Source: an uncultured Lachnospiraceae bacterium (GTDB lineage Bacteria; Bacillota; Clostridia; Lachnospirales; Lachnospiraceae). From it: a stretch of 64,000 nt of DNA. The position numbers and the translations under genes were made by a program. Location of the stretch: NCBI GenBank assembly GCA_934394565.1, contig CAKRQV010000005.1, positions 62,001 to 126,000 of the forward strand. Reading direction: 5' to 3'. The notes under the pieces are model-generated. The model did no database searches, was not told the origin of the DNA, and saw only the letters and a program-made list of their open reading frames with translations. Positions 33,880 through 43,027 of the stretch are shown here, piece by piece; position 1 is the stretch's first letter, and the number at the start of each line of letters is the position of its first letter.

Positions 33880-35136
33880 TTATTCACAGGCAAGGATTTC
33901 TACTGCCTTTGCCGCCGTAAGTACTTCTTCCAACGGTGTAAACGGTGAAAAACTGAACCTTACGATCCCCTGCTGCACTGTTCCCAGCGCCTCATGGGCC
34001 AGCGGTGCGCAGTGCGCCCCGGAGCGTGTGGCAATACCGAAGCGTTCCATCAGCTCATCGGCCACCTCTGCAGAGCTGTACCCTTCGATATTTAAAGGAA
34101 CAATCCCCGTACGTTCTGGCATATGTCGATACTCAGTACCATTTTTCTGTCCGTCCCCGGGAATTTTCTGCCGTTCTTCATCTTTCGGCATCTGTGCCTC
34201 TGTTTTTCCGTCTGTATATGGATTTTCAAGATCCCAACTGCTGTAATCGCCATACAGCACCACATGGGGAATCTGCCGGACATACCGGTAAAATGCTTTT
34301 GCAGCCAGTTCTTCCTGCAAAAACAGCTTTTCCTGACCGGACCGGCAGATATAACGCACAGCCTCCAGTAGTCCGGCAATCCCCGGCACATTCAGTGTTC
34401 CGGCCTCCAGATGTTCCGGATATACCTCGGGCTGTCTTTTGTCAAACGAATGGCTCCCGGAGCCGCCTTCTTTTAAGGGACGGATCTGTACGCTTTCCCC
34501 GACAAGAATACCGCCTGTTCCCTGCGGACCCAGAAGTCCTTTATGGCCGGTAAAACAAAGCACATCGATCCCCCACTTTTCCATGTGGATCGGCACTGTA
34601 CCTGCAGTCTGCGCGGCATCCACCACCAGATACAGGGCATGTCTGCGGCAGATTTCACCGACAGCCTGCAGATCATTCACATTGCCGGTGACATTCGAAG
34701 CATGCTGTAAAACCACCGCTCTTGTATTTTTCTGTATCGCCCGTTCCAGTTCTGTGAGAGAAATTCTCCCATAGCTGTCAGCCGGAAGGACTGTCACCTC
34801 CACCTGCTGTTCCTGTCGCAGTCTTTCCAGCGGCCGCAGAACAGAATTATGCTCCATCGCCGTTGTGATCACATGATCCCCCGGGGCAAACATGCCAAGA
34901 ATCACTGTATTCAGGCTCTCCGTCGCATTCTGGGTAAAGCATACCCGGTGCGGATGGGAAAAGCCGAAAAACTCTGCGAGCTCTGTTCTGGCATTCTCCA
35001 CGATGCGGGACGCTGTCAGTGAAGCCTCGTTAACGCCCCGGGATGCGTTTCCCGCATGCTGCATGGCTTCCAGCATAACCGCTCCGACACAGGGCGGCTT
35101 TTGCAGGGTTGTAGCTGCATTATCCAGATATATCAT
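33880..35136 (-). CDS. Cysteine desulfurase-like aminotransferase V (EF2568 family)
   Basis: 418 residues, PLP-dependent. IYLDNAATTLQKP opens the protein; VVLQHASNVTGNVND, LVVDAAQTAG and CFTGHKGLLGPQG (PLP Lys) form the cofactor site; IATRSGAHCAPLAHEALGT holds the active-site Cys. It releases sulfur or selenium from cysteine or selenocysteine. A low-complexity charged insertion of about 40 residues (near 295-335) makes it longer than the usual ~380. It lies next to yedF, and this pairing is known from selenium-cofactor loci, so selenium delivery is a fair inference. Confidence 0.88.
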   Translation of the reverse strand: MIYLDNAATTLQKPPCVGAVMLEAMQHAGNASRGVNEASLTASRIVENARTELAEFFGFSHPHRVCFTQNATESLNTVILGMFAPGDHVITTAMEHNSVLRPLERLRQEQQVEVTVLPADSYGRISLTELERAIQKNTRAVVLQHASNVTGNVNDLQAVGEICRRHALYLVVDAAQTAGTVPIHMEKWGIDVLCFTGHKGLLGPQGTGGILVGESVQIRPLKEGGSGSHSFDKRQPEVYPEHLEAGTLNVPGIAGLLEAVRYICRSGQEKLFLQEELAAKAFYRYVRQIPHVVLYGDYSSWDLENPYTDGKTEAQMPKDEERQKIPGDGQKNGTEYRHMPERTGIVPLNIEGYSSAEVADELMERFGIATRSGAHCAPLAHEALGTVQQGIVRFSFSPFTPLEEVLTAAKAVEILACE

Positions 35137-35164
35137 CTTTCTTTCTCCATTCTTCTCATCGTTT

Positions 35165-35224
35165 CCATAAAAAGAAAAGCTGTCATACTGGCTGTTCCCG
35201 AAAGAACCGTCCGAAGGACAGCTT
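35165..35224 (-). terminator. Intrinsic terminator after yedF
   Basis: AAGCTGTC (35177-35184) pairs with GACAGCTT (35217-35224); an inner GTTC/GAAC-type pairing extends it. The minus-strand tail TTCTTTTTATGG is T-rich. It sits just upstream of the desulfurase gene, so that gene may depend on readthrough. Confidence 0.65.
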
Positions 35225-35241
35225 TGTCTTTTATCCGTTTA

Positions 35242-35874
35242 TCACGGTTTGACGATCAGACCTGCCTGTTCCATTTTCTCCACGATCACGTACATATTGG
35301 TGACTGTACCGACCCTGAGCTGTTCGGTCAGGCCATAATAATTCAGGCAGGTTCCGCAGCTCATGATCTCGACACCCTGGGCTTCCAGCGATTTCAGATC
35401 CTCCAGTGCCGGGGAATCTTCACAGGTCAGATGGACGCCGCCGTTGTAAAAAAGCATCGTCCGGGGCAGCTCGTCCTGTTGGGTTACAGCGTAGATAAAG
35501 GCTTTTAACAGCGTCCTGCCCAGTTCTTCACTGCCATTTCCCATCTGATCGGAACTGATCACGATGATCTTGTCCTTTTTTACAGCATTCGGCATACAGA
35601 TATTTTCTTCGGGCACTTCTTCTGTCTGCACGTCTGTATTTTCGCCGTCCTTTGCGATTTCCATGAACACATGGTACTCTCCCTCTGCCGTTTTTTCGGA
35701 GCGTACCGGATAACCCTTGACGTTTGCCATCTTTGTCAGGTTCTGTACGGCGATCTCATTGTCCACATGGATTTCCACCTGTCCGCCTTCAGTCATTTCT
35801 TTGATGGCATTTTTTGTTTTTACAACCGGAATCGGGCAGGTATCACCCATGGCATTGACCAGAATATTCTGCAT
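35242..35874 (-). CDS. yedF: Selenium metabolism protein YedF (TusA-DsrE fusion)
   Basis: 210 residues. N-terminal TusA-like domain with the sulfur/selenium-carrying Cys in DTCPIPVVKTKNAI; C-terminal DsrE/F-like domain with FYNGGVHLT and EIMSCGTCLNYYGL. The family occurs with selenium-dependent molybdenum hydroxylase genes and selD, and is thought to carry reduced selenium. Neither selD nor a hydroxylase is in the window. The start at 35874 follows AAAGGAG; an upstream in-frame extension has no site. Confidence 0.92.
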   Translation of the reverse strand: MQNILVNAMGDTCPIPVVKTKNAIKEMTEGGQVEIHVDNEIAVQNLTKMANVKGYPVRSEKTAEGEYHVFMEIAKDGENTDVQTEEVPEENICMPNAVKKDKIIVISSDQMGNGSEELGRTLLKAFIYAVTQQDELPRTMLFYNGGVHLTCEDSPALEDLKSLEAQGVEIMSCGTCLNYYGLTEQLRVGTVTNMYVIVEKMEQAGLIVKP

Positions 35875-36106
35875 GATATTTCTCCTTTGTCTGCTGTTTT
35901 GTGCCGTCTGAGCCTCGCAACTCTCCGACACTGCAATTTCTTTTCTCATTTTATCAGACTCTGTGTAAAAATGATAGCGTCTTTTTCGCTGCCGTTTTAC
36001 GTGTTTTACGCGATTTTAACCGACAATACTGCTGCTGCCTGTTGACAGTTCTCTGTTTTCTGCGTATCGTAGGATTATCTGTGATGAAATGAACGGAGTA
36101 CCACGT

Positions 36107-36343
36107 ATGCGAAAAAAAGAACCCTGTTATATCCTTACTTTTGCGTCCACAGCAGATGCTATTCTTTTTGAAAAAAAGGCCACCGCTGCACAGCTGCCGG
36201 GCCGCCTGATTCCTCTGCCGCCGGTGATTTCTGCCGGCTGCGGCATGGCCTGGAAAATAAAAAAACAGGAGGCCGATAACCTCCTGTCTGTCATTCACAC
36301 TCTGGATGTGCCCATACAGCAGATTCATGAGCTGCTGCTGTAA
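36107..36343 (+). CDS. DUF3343 putative Se/S carrier protein
   Basis: A 78-residue protein. CYILTFASTADAILFEKKA, then LPGRLIPLPPVISAGCGMAWK with the single Cys-Gly pair, is the DUF3343 pattern. Members occur beside YedF and are proposed sulfur/selenium carriers. It is divergent from yedF (232 bases apart). CGGAG is 8 bases before this ATG, so the ATG six codons earlier is not used. A terminator serving the opposite strand is built into its 3' coding part (36258-36287). Confidence 0.82.
   Translation: MRKKEPCYILTFASTADAILFEKKATAAQLPGRLIPLPPVISAGCGMAWKIKKQEADNLLSVIHTLDVPIQQIHELLL
36258..36287 (-). terminator. Terminator of the ribF operon inside the DUF3343 coding region
   Basis: ACAGGAGG (36265-36272) and CCTCCTGT (36280-36287) form a perfect 8-pair stem; the minus strand then reads T7 (36258-36264). 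It is 113 bases after the ribF stop and lies fully within the opposing gene. Confidence 0.88.
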
Positions 36344-36399
36344 TTTTCTGCCTGTCCGGCCGGCTGCCATGGCACTGCAGCGCTATACGACCTGCAGGA

Positions 36400-37323
36400 T
36401 CACAGCTTTTCCAGTATGCTCTGTGCATCCCTGCCGTCGGCAAGGATCTGTTTTTTGAGTTCTTCCAGAGAATCAAACTTTCGCTCCGGCCGCTGAAAAT
36501 GCAGAAGCTCTACCTTTTCAATATTGCCATACAGATTCAGATTGCAGGAAAAAAGATGGGTTTCCACACCGACGAATTTTTCAAGTACCGTAGGCTTGAC
36601 ACCGATATTCGTCACACCGCAAAACTCCATATCTCCGATCAGATTTCTGGTCGCGTATACGCCAAAGGGCGGCAGCACCTTGCGCTCATCGGCTTTCAGA
36701 TTCGTTGTCGGCAGACCGAGTGTACGGCCGATCTGACGTCCGTAAATGATCTCCCCCTCAAAGAAATAGGGATATCCCAGCAGCGCAGCGGCCCGCTCCA
36801 TCTCACCATTCAAGATACATTCCCGTACCCGGGTACTCGAGATTTCCTGGCCTTCATACATCTCTTTATCCAGGATCTCCACGGCAAAACCATACTGCTT
36901 TCCCATCCGCTTCAACAGCTCCACATCACCGCCACGCCTGTAACCAAAACGAAAATCCGGACCGACCACCAGACAGGCAGCCTTGAGACGCTCTACCAGC
37001 AGCTCTGTAACAAAATCCTCTGCAGGCATATGCATCAGCTGTTCATCAAACGGGCATTCTACAAGCCAGTCGATCCCCTTTTCCTCCAGCATCCGAAAGC
37101 GCTCTTCATTCGTCAGCAGTACTCTGTGTTTCTGATCCTTTGTCAGCGTGTACGGCGATACGGCGAAGGTAAACACCACCGATGTCCACTTTTTCTCACC
37201 GGAGAGCTCCAGTACACGGTTCAGCAGTTTCTGGTGTCCACGATGAAGGCCATCAAATTTTCCCAATGTGATCACACTGGGCGTATCTGCCCGGAATTCA
37301 TATGTACCTGATGTAAACTGCAT
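36400..37323 (-). CDS. ribF: Bifunctional riboflavin kinase/FAD synthetase
   Basis: Makes FMN then FAD from riboflavin. 307 residues. N-terminal adenylyltransferase: VITLGKFDGLHRGHQKLL (HxGH-type motif), VVGPDFRFGYRRGGD and ISSTRVRE (ISSTxxR). C-terminal kinase: GEIIYGRQIGRTLGLPTTNL (PTAN-like PTTN), GVYATR and VETHLF. Standard length. Last gene of the nusA/infB-type cluster, 27 bases after truB, ending at a terminator inside the opposing DUF3343 gene. Confidence 0.96.
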   Translation of the reverse strand: MQFTSGTYEFRADTPSVITLGKFDGLHRGHQKLLNRVLELSGEKKWTSVVFTFAVSPYTLTKDQKHRVLLTNEERFRMLEEKGIDWLVECPFDEQLMHMPAEDFVTELLVERLKAACLVVGPDFRFGYRRGGDVELLKRMGKQYGFAVEILDKEMYEGQEISSTRVRECILNGEMERAAALLGYPYFFEGEIIYGRQIGRTLGLPTTNLKADERKVLPPFGVYATRNLIGDMEFCGVTNIGVKPTVLEKFVGVETHLFSCNLNLYGNIEKVELLHFQRPERKFDSLEELKKQILADGRDAQSILEKL

Positions 37324-37350
37324 ATTCTGTCCTCTGTTTTCTTAAGTTTC

Positions 37351-38256
37351 TTAGTCTTCGGGATCGTAAAACATCTTTTTCAGATAAAAATATCCCTCAT
37401 TGTAATAATAAATACCGACAAACTTTTCCTCGCTGTCGTATACCCGGACCTCCTGCAGATGCCGCCAGTCCCTGCGGCTTTTTTTCATCATCCGGGATAC
37501 GTGGAAGAGATTGCCATTGTGTACCAGTGCATCGCTCTCCGGCTGCATAACTACAGCTGCCTTATCCGCAAACAGCTGATCCAGTGTGACCAGTCCCACC
37601 GGTGTGCCGTTTTCTCTGACAGAGGCTTCGATCTCCGCCAGTGTATGGCTGTCCTCCACGGAGAAAATACCGACACGGCTGCGGGTCAGATGCTCCATAC
37701 ATCCCAGACACCCCAGCTTTTCACCGATATCGTAGCAGAGCGTACGGATATAGGTTCCCCGGGAACAGGTCACTTCCATGCGCACTCTCGGCAGGTCGAT
37801 GTCCAGGATCTTCAGATCAAAGAGCTGCACTTCTCTGGCTTTGCGCTCCACTTCGATCCCTTTTCTGGCCAGCTCGTAGAGCTTTTTGCCGTTCACCTTC
37901 AGTGCGGAATACATCGGCGGAATCTGCTGATATGGCCCGATAAAGGAAAGGACCGCTGTTTCGACTTCCTCCGGTGTCACTGTGACCTCTGCAGTACGCA
38001 GTACTTTTCCGGAAGTATCCTGGGTATCGGTATCCACACCAAGGAGCATGACGGCCTCATAGGTCTTTGTCTCCTCAGTGAGCATATCGCAGACTCTGGT
38101 CGCTTTGCCAAGGCATACCGGCAGTACACCCACTGCGTCCGGATCGAGCGTGCCGGTATGACCGATCTTTTTCTGGTGCAGGATGCCCCTGAGCTTTGCC
38201 ACCACATCGTGGGAGGTAAAGCCCTTTTCTTTATAGACATTCAATATACCGTTCAT
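37351..38256 (-). CDS. truB: tRNA pseudouridine-55 synthase
   Basis: Modifies U55 in the T-loop of tRNAs. 301 residues. GILNVYKEKGFTSHDVVAKL, KIGHTGTLDPDAVGVLPVCL with the catalytic Asp in the GTLDP motif, SALKVNGKKLYELARKG and RVEVTCSRGTYIRTL-type strand (seen as MEVTCSRGTYIRTLCYD) are classic. Lies 12 bases downstream of nrnA; a conserved Firmicutes neighbour of ribF. Confidence 0.97.
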   Translation of the reverse strand: MNGILNVYKEKGFTSHDVVAKLRGILHQKKIGHTGTLDPDAVGVLPVCLGKATRVCDMLTEETKTYEAVMLLGVDTDTQDTSGKVLRTAEVTVTPEEVETAVLSFIGPYQQIPPMYSALKVNGKKLYELARKGIEVERKAREVQLFDLKILDIDLPRVRMEVTCSRGTYIRTLCYDIGEKLGCLGCMEHLTRSRVGIFSVEDSHTLAEIEASVRENGTPVGLVTLDQLFADKAAVVMQPESDALVHNGNLFHVSRMMKKSRRDWRHLQEVRVYDSEEKFVGIYYYNEGYFYLKKMFYDPED

Positions 38257-38268
38257 GTTCTTCTCCTG

Positions 38269-39219
38269 TCAGTCCAGCTGTTTTTTACATTCAGCCAGCA
38301 GTTTTTCGATGATTTCTTCCGGTGTACCGCTCATCGTGCAGCCAGCTGCCTTGACATGACCGCCACCGCCAAAGGCTGCCGCCACATCACTGACCCGCAT
38401 CTGTCCGTTGGCGCGGAGGCTGACCTTGAAGGCGCCGTCCTCCGCCGGATACAGAAAAATCGCTGTCTGAACACCCTTTGTCAGACGAAGCTGGCTGACA
38501 ATGCCGTCCATATCCTGCTTTGTCACTCCATAAGCTTTCATATCATCTGGAAGAGCCACACCGACGATTACTGCACCGTCAGCATATAGCTGTGCCCCGT
38601 TCAGCACCTTACCCAGGATGCGGTTCTGGGCATAGGTTTTTTCATAGAAGGAATGGTCAATGATCGACGGGAAATCAATTCCTTTTGCGATCAGCTCTGC
38701 AGCCGTACGCAGTGTCTTTGCACTGGTATTGGAATACTGGAATACGCCACTGTCGTGCACGATACCGGTATACAGCGCTTCTGCACAGTCTTTATCCACC
38801 TTCTCAGGATCCAGCAGGCCGTAAAGCACCTCACTGGCAGAGCTTGCGGTCGCTTCAAGCACATTTTCATCCGCGAATCCCGGATTCGTAATATGATGAT
38901 CGATGCAGACGGTGTGCTTTGCTGCGTCAAACAGATCTCCGGCCACACCGATGCGGTCCGGGCTGCTGACGTCGAGAATCACCATGCAGTCGCAGACTTT
39001 CTTCTCTGTAACTGCGCATCTTACTTCTCCCACCCCTGCGATATAGTGAAAGACATCCTTTACCGACTCCAGATAGAGCTCTGCCTTTATGTCCGGTCTG
39101 TTCTTTTTCAGATAGAGATACAGTCCCATACAGGAACCTACGCAGTCCCCGTCCGGACCGACATGTCCGGCAATACCAACTGTTCTGGCATCACCGAGCA
39201 ATTCATCAATCCTCGCCAT
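38269..39219 (-). CDS. nrnA: DHH-family phosphoesterase NrnA
   Basis: Degrades short oligoribonucleotides and 3',5'-pAp; some relatives cleave cyclic dinucleotides. 316 residues. AGHVGPDGDCVGS, ILDVSSPDRIG, CIDHHITN (the DHH motif) and TGIVHDSGVFQYSN give the metal site; AAAFGGGGHVKAAGCT is the DHHA1 domain motif. The start at 39219 has AGGAGGA upstream and overlaps the rbfA stop by 14 bases; the longer in-frame form is rejected. Usual place between rbfA and truB. Confidence 0.94.
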   Translation of the reverse strand: MARIDELLGDARTVGIAGHVGPDGDCVGSCMGLYLYLKKNRPDIKAELYLESVKDVFHYIAGVGEVRCAVTEKKVCDCMVILDVSSPDRIGVAGDLFDAAKHTVCIDHHITNPGFADENVLEATASSASEVLYGLLDPEKVDKDCAEALYTGIVHDSGVFQYSNTSAKTLRTAAELIAKGIDFPSIIDHSFYEKTYAQNRILGKVLNGAQLYADGAVIVGVALPDDMKAYGVTKQDMDGIVSQLRLTKGVQTAIFLYPAEDGAFKVSLRANGQMRVSDVAAAFGGGGHVKAAGCTMSGTPEEIIEKLLAECKKQLD

Positions 39220-39601
39220 CTGTTTCTTCCTCCTGCTCTGTTTCCGGAGCATTTTTCTGCACTTCATCGATCAAATGGGACATATGCACACCATATGCAA
39301 TGGAATCGTCCAGAATAAAGTGGATCTCCGGTGTATTGCGCAGATTCAGGTTCTTTGCCAGCAGACGGCGGATATAGCCTTCCGCACTGCGCAGTCCGGC
39401 GATGGTATTTTTCTTTTCTTCTTCATTGCCCAGCACGCTGATAAACGCTTTGCAGGTTTTTAAGTCCGGTGCCACCTCGGTCTGGGTCACACTGGTCATC
39501 ATATGGATGCGGGGATCTTTGATCTCCTGGCGGATGATCGTGGACAGTTCACGCTGTACTTCCCCGTTAATTCTTGTATTTTTGATACTGTTCTTTCTCA
39601 T
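39206..39601 (-). CDS. rbfA: Ribosome-binding factor A
   Basis: Late 30S maturation factor. 131 residues. RINGEVQRELSTIIRQEIKD, HMMTSVTQTEVAPDLKTCKAF and EIHFILDDSIAYGVHMSHLI are the KH-fold family segments, and the tail is acidic. An upstream in-frame extension is rejected because AAAGGA precedes the ATG at 39601. It has its own likely promoter just upstream, after infB. Confidence 0.95.
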   Translation of the reverse strand: MRKNSIKNTRINGEVQRELSTIIRQEIKDPRIHMMTSVTQTEVAPDLKTCKAFISVLGNEEEKKNTIAGLRSAEGYIRRLLAKNLNLRNTPEIHFILDDSIAYGVHMSHLIDEVQKNAPETEQEEETDGED

Positions 39602-39645
39602 TGTGTCCTTTCCGCATAAACATATGCTTAACGATACAATCAAAT

Positions 39646-39675
39646 ACTATACAGACAGTTTGAGTGCTCCTGCAA
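39646..39675 (-). promoter_or_regulatory. Possible promoter for rbfA-nrnA-truB-ribF
   Basis: Minus-strand TTGCAG (39670-39675) and TATAGT (39646-39651), spacing 18. It would let the rbfA group be expressed apart from infB. Confidence 0.4.
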
Positions 39676-39689
39676 AAGAGAAGCACTCA
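39661..39689 (-). terminator. Stem-loop after infB
   Basis: TGAGTGCT (39661-39668) pairs with AGCACTCA (39682-39689), 20 bases past the infB stop. The tail is AAACTG rather than T-rich, so it may process or pause rather than terminate. It overlaps the promoter proposed for rbfA. Confidence 0.4.
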
Positions 39690-39708
39690 AAACAAGCCCA
39701 AAGGCTTA

Positions 39709-42645
39709 CTATCTCGGTACTTCGACCATGATATATGCCTCTACCATATCCAGTTCCTGGATGTCGCTGAAGCCATCAAAGGTCAGACCGCACTCGAAAC
39801 CTGCCTTAACTTCTTTGACATCGTCTTTGAATCTCTTCAGAGAGGAAAGCTCACCCTCAAAGATCTGGTTGCCTTCACGTGTAATACGAACCTTGCAGCC
39901 TCTCTGGAAGTAACCGTCCATCACGTAGCTTCCGGCGATGTTGCCGACACCGGAGGCCTTGAAGATCTGACGGATCTCGGCATGGCCGATTACCTTTTCC
40001 TCGTAGATCGGGTCGAGCATACCCTTCATGGCGCGCTCGATATCCTCGATAGCCTGATAGATGATATCGTACAGACGGACATCGACCTTCTCGTGCTCAG
40101 CTGTAGCCTTGGCTGTCGGATCGATCTTGACATTGAAGCCGATGATGATCGCATTGGAAGCACTGGCCAGTGTGATATCGGACTCGTTGATGATACCGGC
40201 ACCTGCATGGATAACCTTGACAACGACTTCTTCGTTGGAAAGTTTGATCAGGCTCTGTTTTACAGCCTCTACGGAACCCTGTACATCGGCTTTGACGATC
40301 AGGTTCAGCTCTTTCAGATTGCCATCCTGGATCTGGCTGAACAGATCATCCAGGGACATTCTGGATTTTGTTTCTTCCAGAAGTTTATTTTTATTCTCAG
40401 AGATAAAGGTTGCCGCAAAATTCTTGGCTTCCTTATCGCTCTCTGTAGCTACCAGTACTTCACCGGCATTCGGTACGTCATTTAAGCCCAGGATCTCGAC
40501 CGGAACAGACGGACCTGCGGTCTTCACACGACGTCCTCTGTCGTCTGTCATGGCACGAACTTTACCGGAGCATGCACCTGCGGCAATGAAATCACCGACA
40601 TGCAGTGTACCCTTCTGTACAAGGATGCTGGCCACCGGACCTTTACCCTTATCCAGCTTGGCCTCGATGACAAGACCACGGGCACGTCTGTCAGGATTTG
40701 CCTTCAGTTCCATAACATCTGCTGTCAGAAGGATCATCTCCAGCAGTTCATCGATACCTTCATGGGTACGTGCGGATACCGGTACACATACGGTATTTCC
40801 ACCCCAGTCCTCCGGAATCAGTCCCTGCTCGGACAGTTCCTGTTTTACATGATCCGGATTGGCACCCGGCTTATCGATCTTATTGATGGCTACGATCAGC
40901 TCTACACCTGCAGCCTTTGCATGGCTGATAGCCTCCAGTGTCTGCGGCATCACACCATCATCTGCAGCTACAACCAGAACGGCGATATCTGTGGAAGAAG
41001 CACCACGCATACGCATAGCGGTAAATGCCTCATGTCCCGGTGTATCAAGGAACGTAATCTTTCTGCCATCTATCTCAACAACAGATGCACCGATTGCCTG
41101 GGTGATACCACCGGCCTCACGGTCTGTGACACGGGTATTACGGATCGCATCCAGCAGGGAGGTTTTACCATGGTCAACATGACCCATTACGCAGACTACC
41201 GGCGGACGGGATGTCATGGTCTCTTCAGCCTCTTCATCCTCTTTCAGAAGCTCTGCGATCACGTCTACCTTTTCTTCCGGCTCAGCGATGATCTCATACT
41301 CCAGAGCGATCTCGCTGGCTTTTTCGAAGTCGATCTCCTGGTTTACAGTAACCATCATACCCTGCATGAACAGCTTCTTCACAAGCTCAGACGGCTGCTT
41401 TTTCATAGCCTCTGCCAGCTCGCGGATGGTCAGCTTCTCCGGAATCTTGATCTCTGTGATCACTTCCTTCGGCTCTTCCTTCTTCGGCTGCGGATGTACC
41501 GGCTTCTGCAGTGCCTTCGGCAGACGGGATCTCTGGCGCATGCCCTGATTCGGACGGTTGCCGCCGGACTTTCTGTCGTTGGTCATCTTGTTCTCACGCT
41601 GAGAAGCTTTCTCTCTCTCTTTATCCTTCTCTTTCTTACCCTCACGGGACGGCTTCTTTGCCAGACCCATATCCGGCTCGCTTACCGGCTTACGGTTGTC
41701 ATTTCTGCCGAATGAAGGACGTCTGCTGCCGTTGTTGTCGCCATCTTTGCCAAACGGTCTTGGGCCGCCCGGCTTTCTGTCTCCGTCACGTCTCTGGCCA
41801 AATCCACCCTGAGACTTTCTCTCGCTATCCTGACCATTTTTCTGACCACGGAAGCCCTCACCATTTCTGTTAAACGGTCTTTGACCACCCTGGCCCTGTC
41901 TTCTGTCTCCGTCACGTCTCTGGCCCTGGCCGCCTGCCGGTCTTCTCTCACCGTCACGTCTCTGGCCCTGTGCACCTGCCGGTCTTCTCTCGCCGTTATT
42001 TCTTCCGGCATTCTGGGAACGGTTCTCAGCCGGCTTCTCTGCCGCTTTCTCAGCCGGTTTCTCTGCCGGTTTTGCAGCCGGAGTTTTTACTTCCTCTGCT
42101 TTGGCCGGTGCAGCCTTTGTCTCTGCCGGTTTTACTTCCGGAGATTTTTTCTCGGCAACCTTGGTCTCCACCGGTTTTGTCTCTGCCGGTTTAACGGCTG
42201 CCTTTGTCTCTTCTTTTACCGGTGCTGCTGTCTGCGGCTTTGTCTTTGCTGCAACAGTCTCCTTTTTTGCCGGTTTCTCTGCCGGTTTTGCCGGCTTTGC
42301 ACTCATGTGGAACTTTTTACCTTCCTGAGTCTTTGCATTCTGCGGTCTGTCCACACGGATCAGATTTTTCTTTTTCGGTCTTACAGTCGTTCTGTCCTGA
42401 CCTTTCTTTTCGATATTTTCTGCCTGATTTGTTTCTTTCTGCAACTGTATTTCTGCCTCCGTATCCTTCTTTATGTCGAATCCGCCGGCGATCATCCTGC
42501 GGATCGTTTCCTCCTGATGTGGTTCAACTATGCTCATATGGCTCTTGACGTCCACGCCCTTCAGTCTTAAAAGCGCCAGGATCGTCTTATTTGACACGCA
42601 CAGCTCCTTTGCCAGCTCATATACCTTATGTCTTGGCAATTTCAC
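39709..42645 (-). CDS. infB: Translation initiation factor IF-2
   Basis: GTPase that brings initiator tRNA to the 30S subunit. 978 residues. N-terminal IF2_N helix (HKVYELAKELCVSNKTILALL), then a long disordered region of about residues 75-400 with Lys/Pro/Ala-rich and Arg/Gly-rich repeats (GERRPAGAQGQRRD and variants). G-domain: GHVDHGKTSLLD, DTPGHEAFTAMR, NKIDKP, then the C-terminal tRNA-binding domains. The start is GTG with AAAGG five bases before. The disordered linker is long but usual for Lachnospiraceae. The matching DNA repeats near 41.75-42.0 kb are coding. Confidence 0.97.
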   Translation of the reverse strand: MKLPRHKVYELAKELCVSNKTILALLRLKGVDVKSHMSIVEPHQEETIRRMIAGGFDIKKDTEAEIQLQKETNQAENIEKKGQDRTTVRPKKKNLIRVDRPQNAKTQEGKKFHMSAKPAKPAEKPAKKETVAAKTKPQTAAPVKEETKAAVKPAETKPVETKVAEKKSPEVKPAETKAAPAKAEEVKTPAAKPAEKPAEKAAEKPAENRSQNAGRNNGERRPAGAQGQRRDGERRPAGGQGQRRDGDRRQGQGGQRPFNRNGEGFRGQKNGQDSERKSQGGFGQRRDGDRKPGGPRPFGKDGDNNGSRRPSFGRNDNRKPVSEPDMGLAKKPSREGKKEKDKEREKASQRENKMTNDRKSGGNRPNQGMRQRSRLPKALQKPVHPQPKKEEPKEVITEIKIPEKLTIRELAEAMKKQPSELVKKLFMQGMMVTVNQEIDFEKASEIALEYEIIAEPEEKVDVIAELLKEDEEAEETMTSRPPVVCVMGHVDHGKTSLLDAIRNTRVTDREAGGITQAIGASVVEIDGRKITFLDTPGHEAFTAMRMRGASSTDIAVLVVAADDGVMPQTLEAISHAKAAGVELIVAINKIDKPGANPDHVKQELSEQGLIPEDWGGNTVCVPVSARTHEGIDELLEMILLTADVMELKANPDRRARGLVIEAKLDKGKGPVASILVQKGTLHVGDFIAAGACSGKVRAMTDDRGRRVKTAGPSVPVEILGLNDVPNAGEVLVATESDKEAKNFAATFISENKNKLLEETKSRMSLDDLFSQIQDGNLKELNLIVKADVQGSVEAVKQSLIKLSNEEVVVKVIHAGAGIINESDITLASASNAIIIGFNVKIDPTAKATAEHEKVDVRLYDIIYQAIEDIERAMKGMLDPIYEEKVIGHAEIRQIFKASGVGNIAGSYVMDGYFQRGCKVRITREGNQIFEGELSSLKRFKDDVKEVKAGFECGLTFDGFSDIQELDMVEAYIMVEVPR

Positions 42646-42676
42646 ACCAGCCTTTCCTTTTCCTGTCCGGTTATCC

Positions 42677-43027
42677 TTATCGGTCTGTCTCTGCAGGTGT
42701 AATGTCCACCGGCTCTGTGCCTGCCTCCTGCAGCTTTTTGATCAGGGCCTTTGCCATATTCTCATCCAGCACAGCCAGCGATGCACGGTATTCTTTACCC
42801 AGTGCATGGCCCAGCTCCTCTTTGGAAGAGATAAAATACAGCGGCACCTGATAGTAGGTACACATATTGGTGTACTGCTTTTTGCTGTTGCCCGACGCAT
42901 CTGCAGCAACCAGCACCAGCCATGCGTGGCCGCTCTTGACTGCCTTTTCCACGGAAAACTCCCCGCTGACCAGATGTCCGGCTTTCATGCAGATTCCGAT
43001 AAAAGATAACACTTTATTATTATGCAA
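42677..43027 (-). CDS. ylxQ: L7Ae-family ribosomal-type protein YlxQ
   Basis: 116 residues of the L7Ae/L30e/S12e/Gadd45 fold that binds kink-turn RNA. KVLSFIGICMKAGHLVSGEF, AWLVLVAADASGNSKKQ and VPLYFISSKEELGHALGKE are the family signatures. It overlaps rnpM by eight bases and sits in the conserved nusA-rnpM-ylxQ-infB order. Confidence 0.92.
   Translation of the reverse strand: MHNNKVLSFIGICMKAGHLVSGEFSVEKAVKSGHAWLVLVAADASGNSKKQYTNMCTYYQVPLYFISSKEELGHALGKEYRASLAVLDENMAKALIKKLQEAGTEPVDITPAETDR

Noticed and set aside
41740..42010. Regularly repeated CGTCTCTGGCC-like units, at first CRISPR- or array-like
   Set aside because: They encode the Arg/Gly-rich repeats of the IF-2 linker, and there are no unique spacers.
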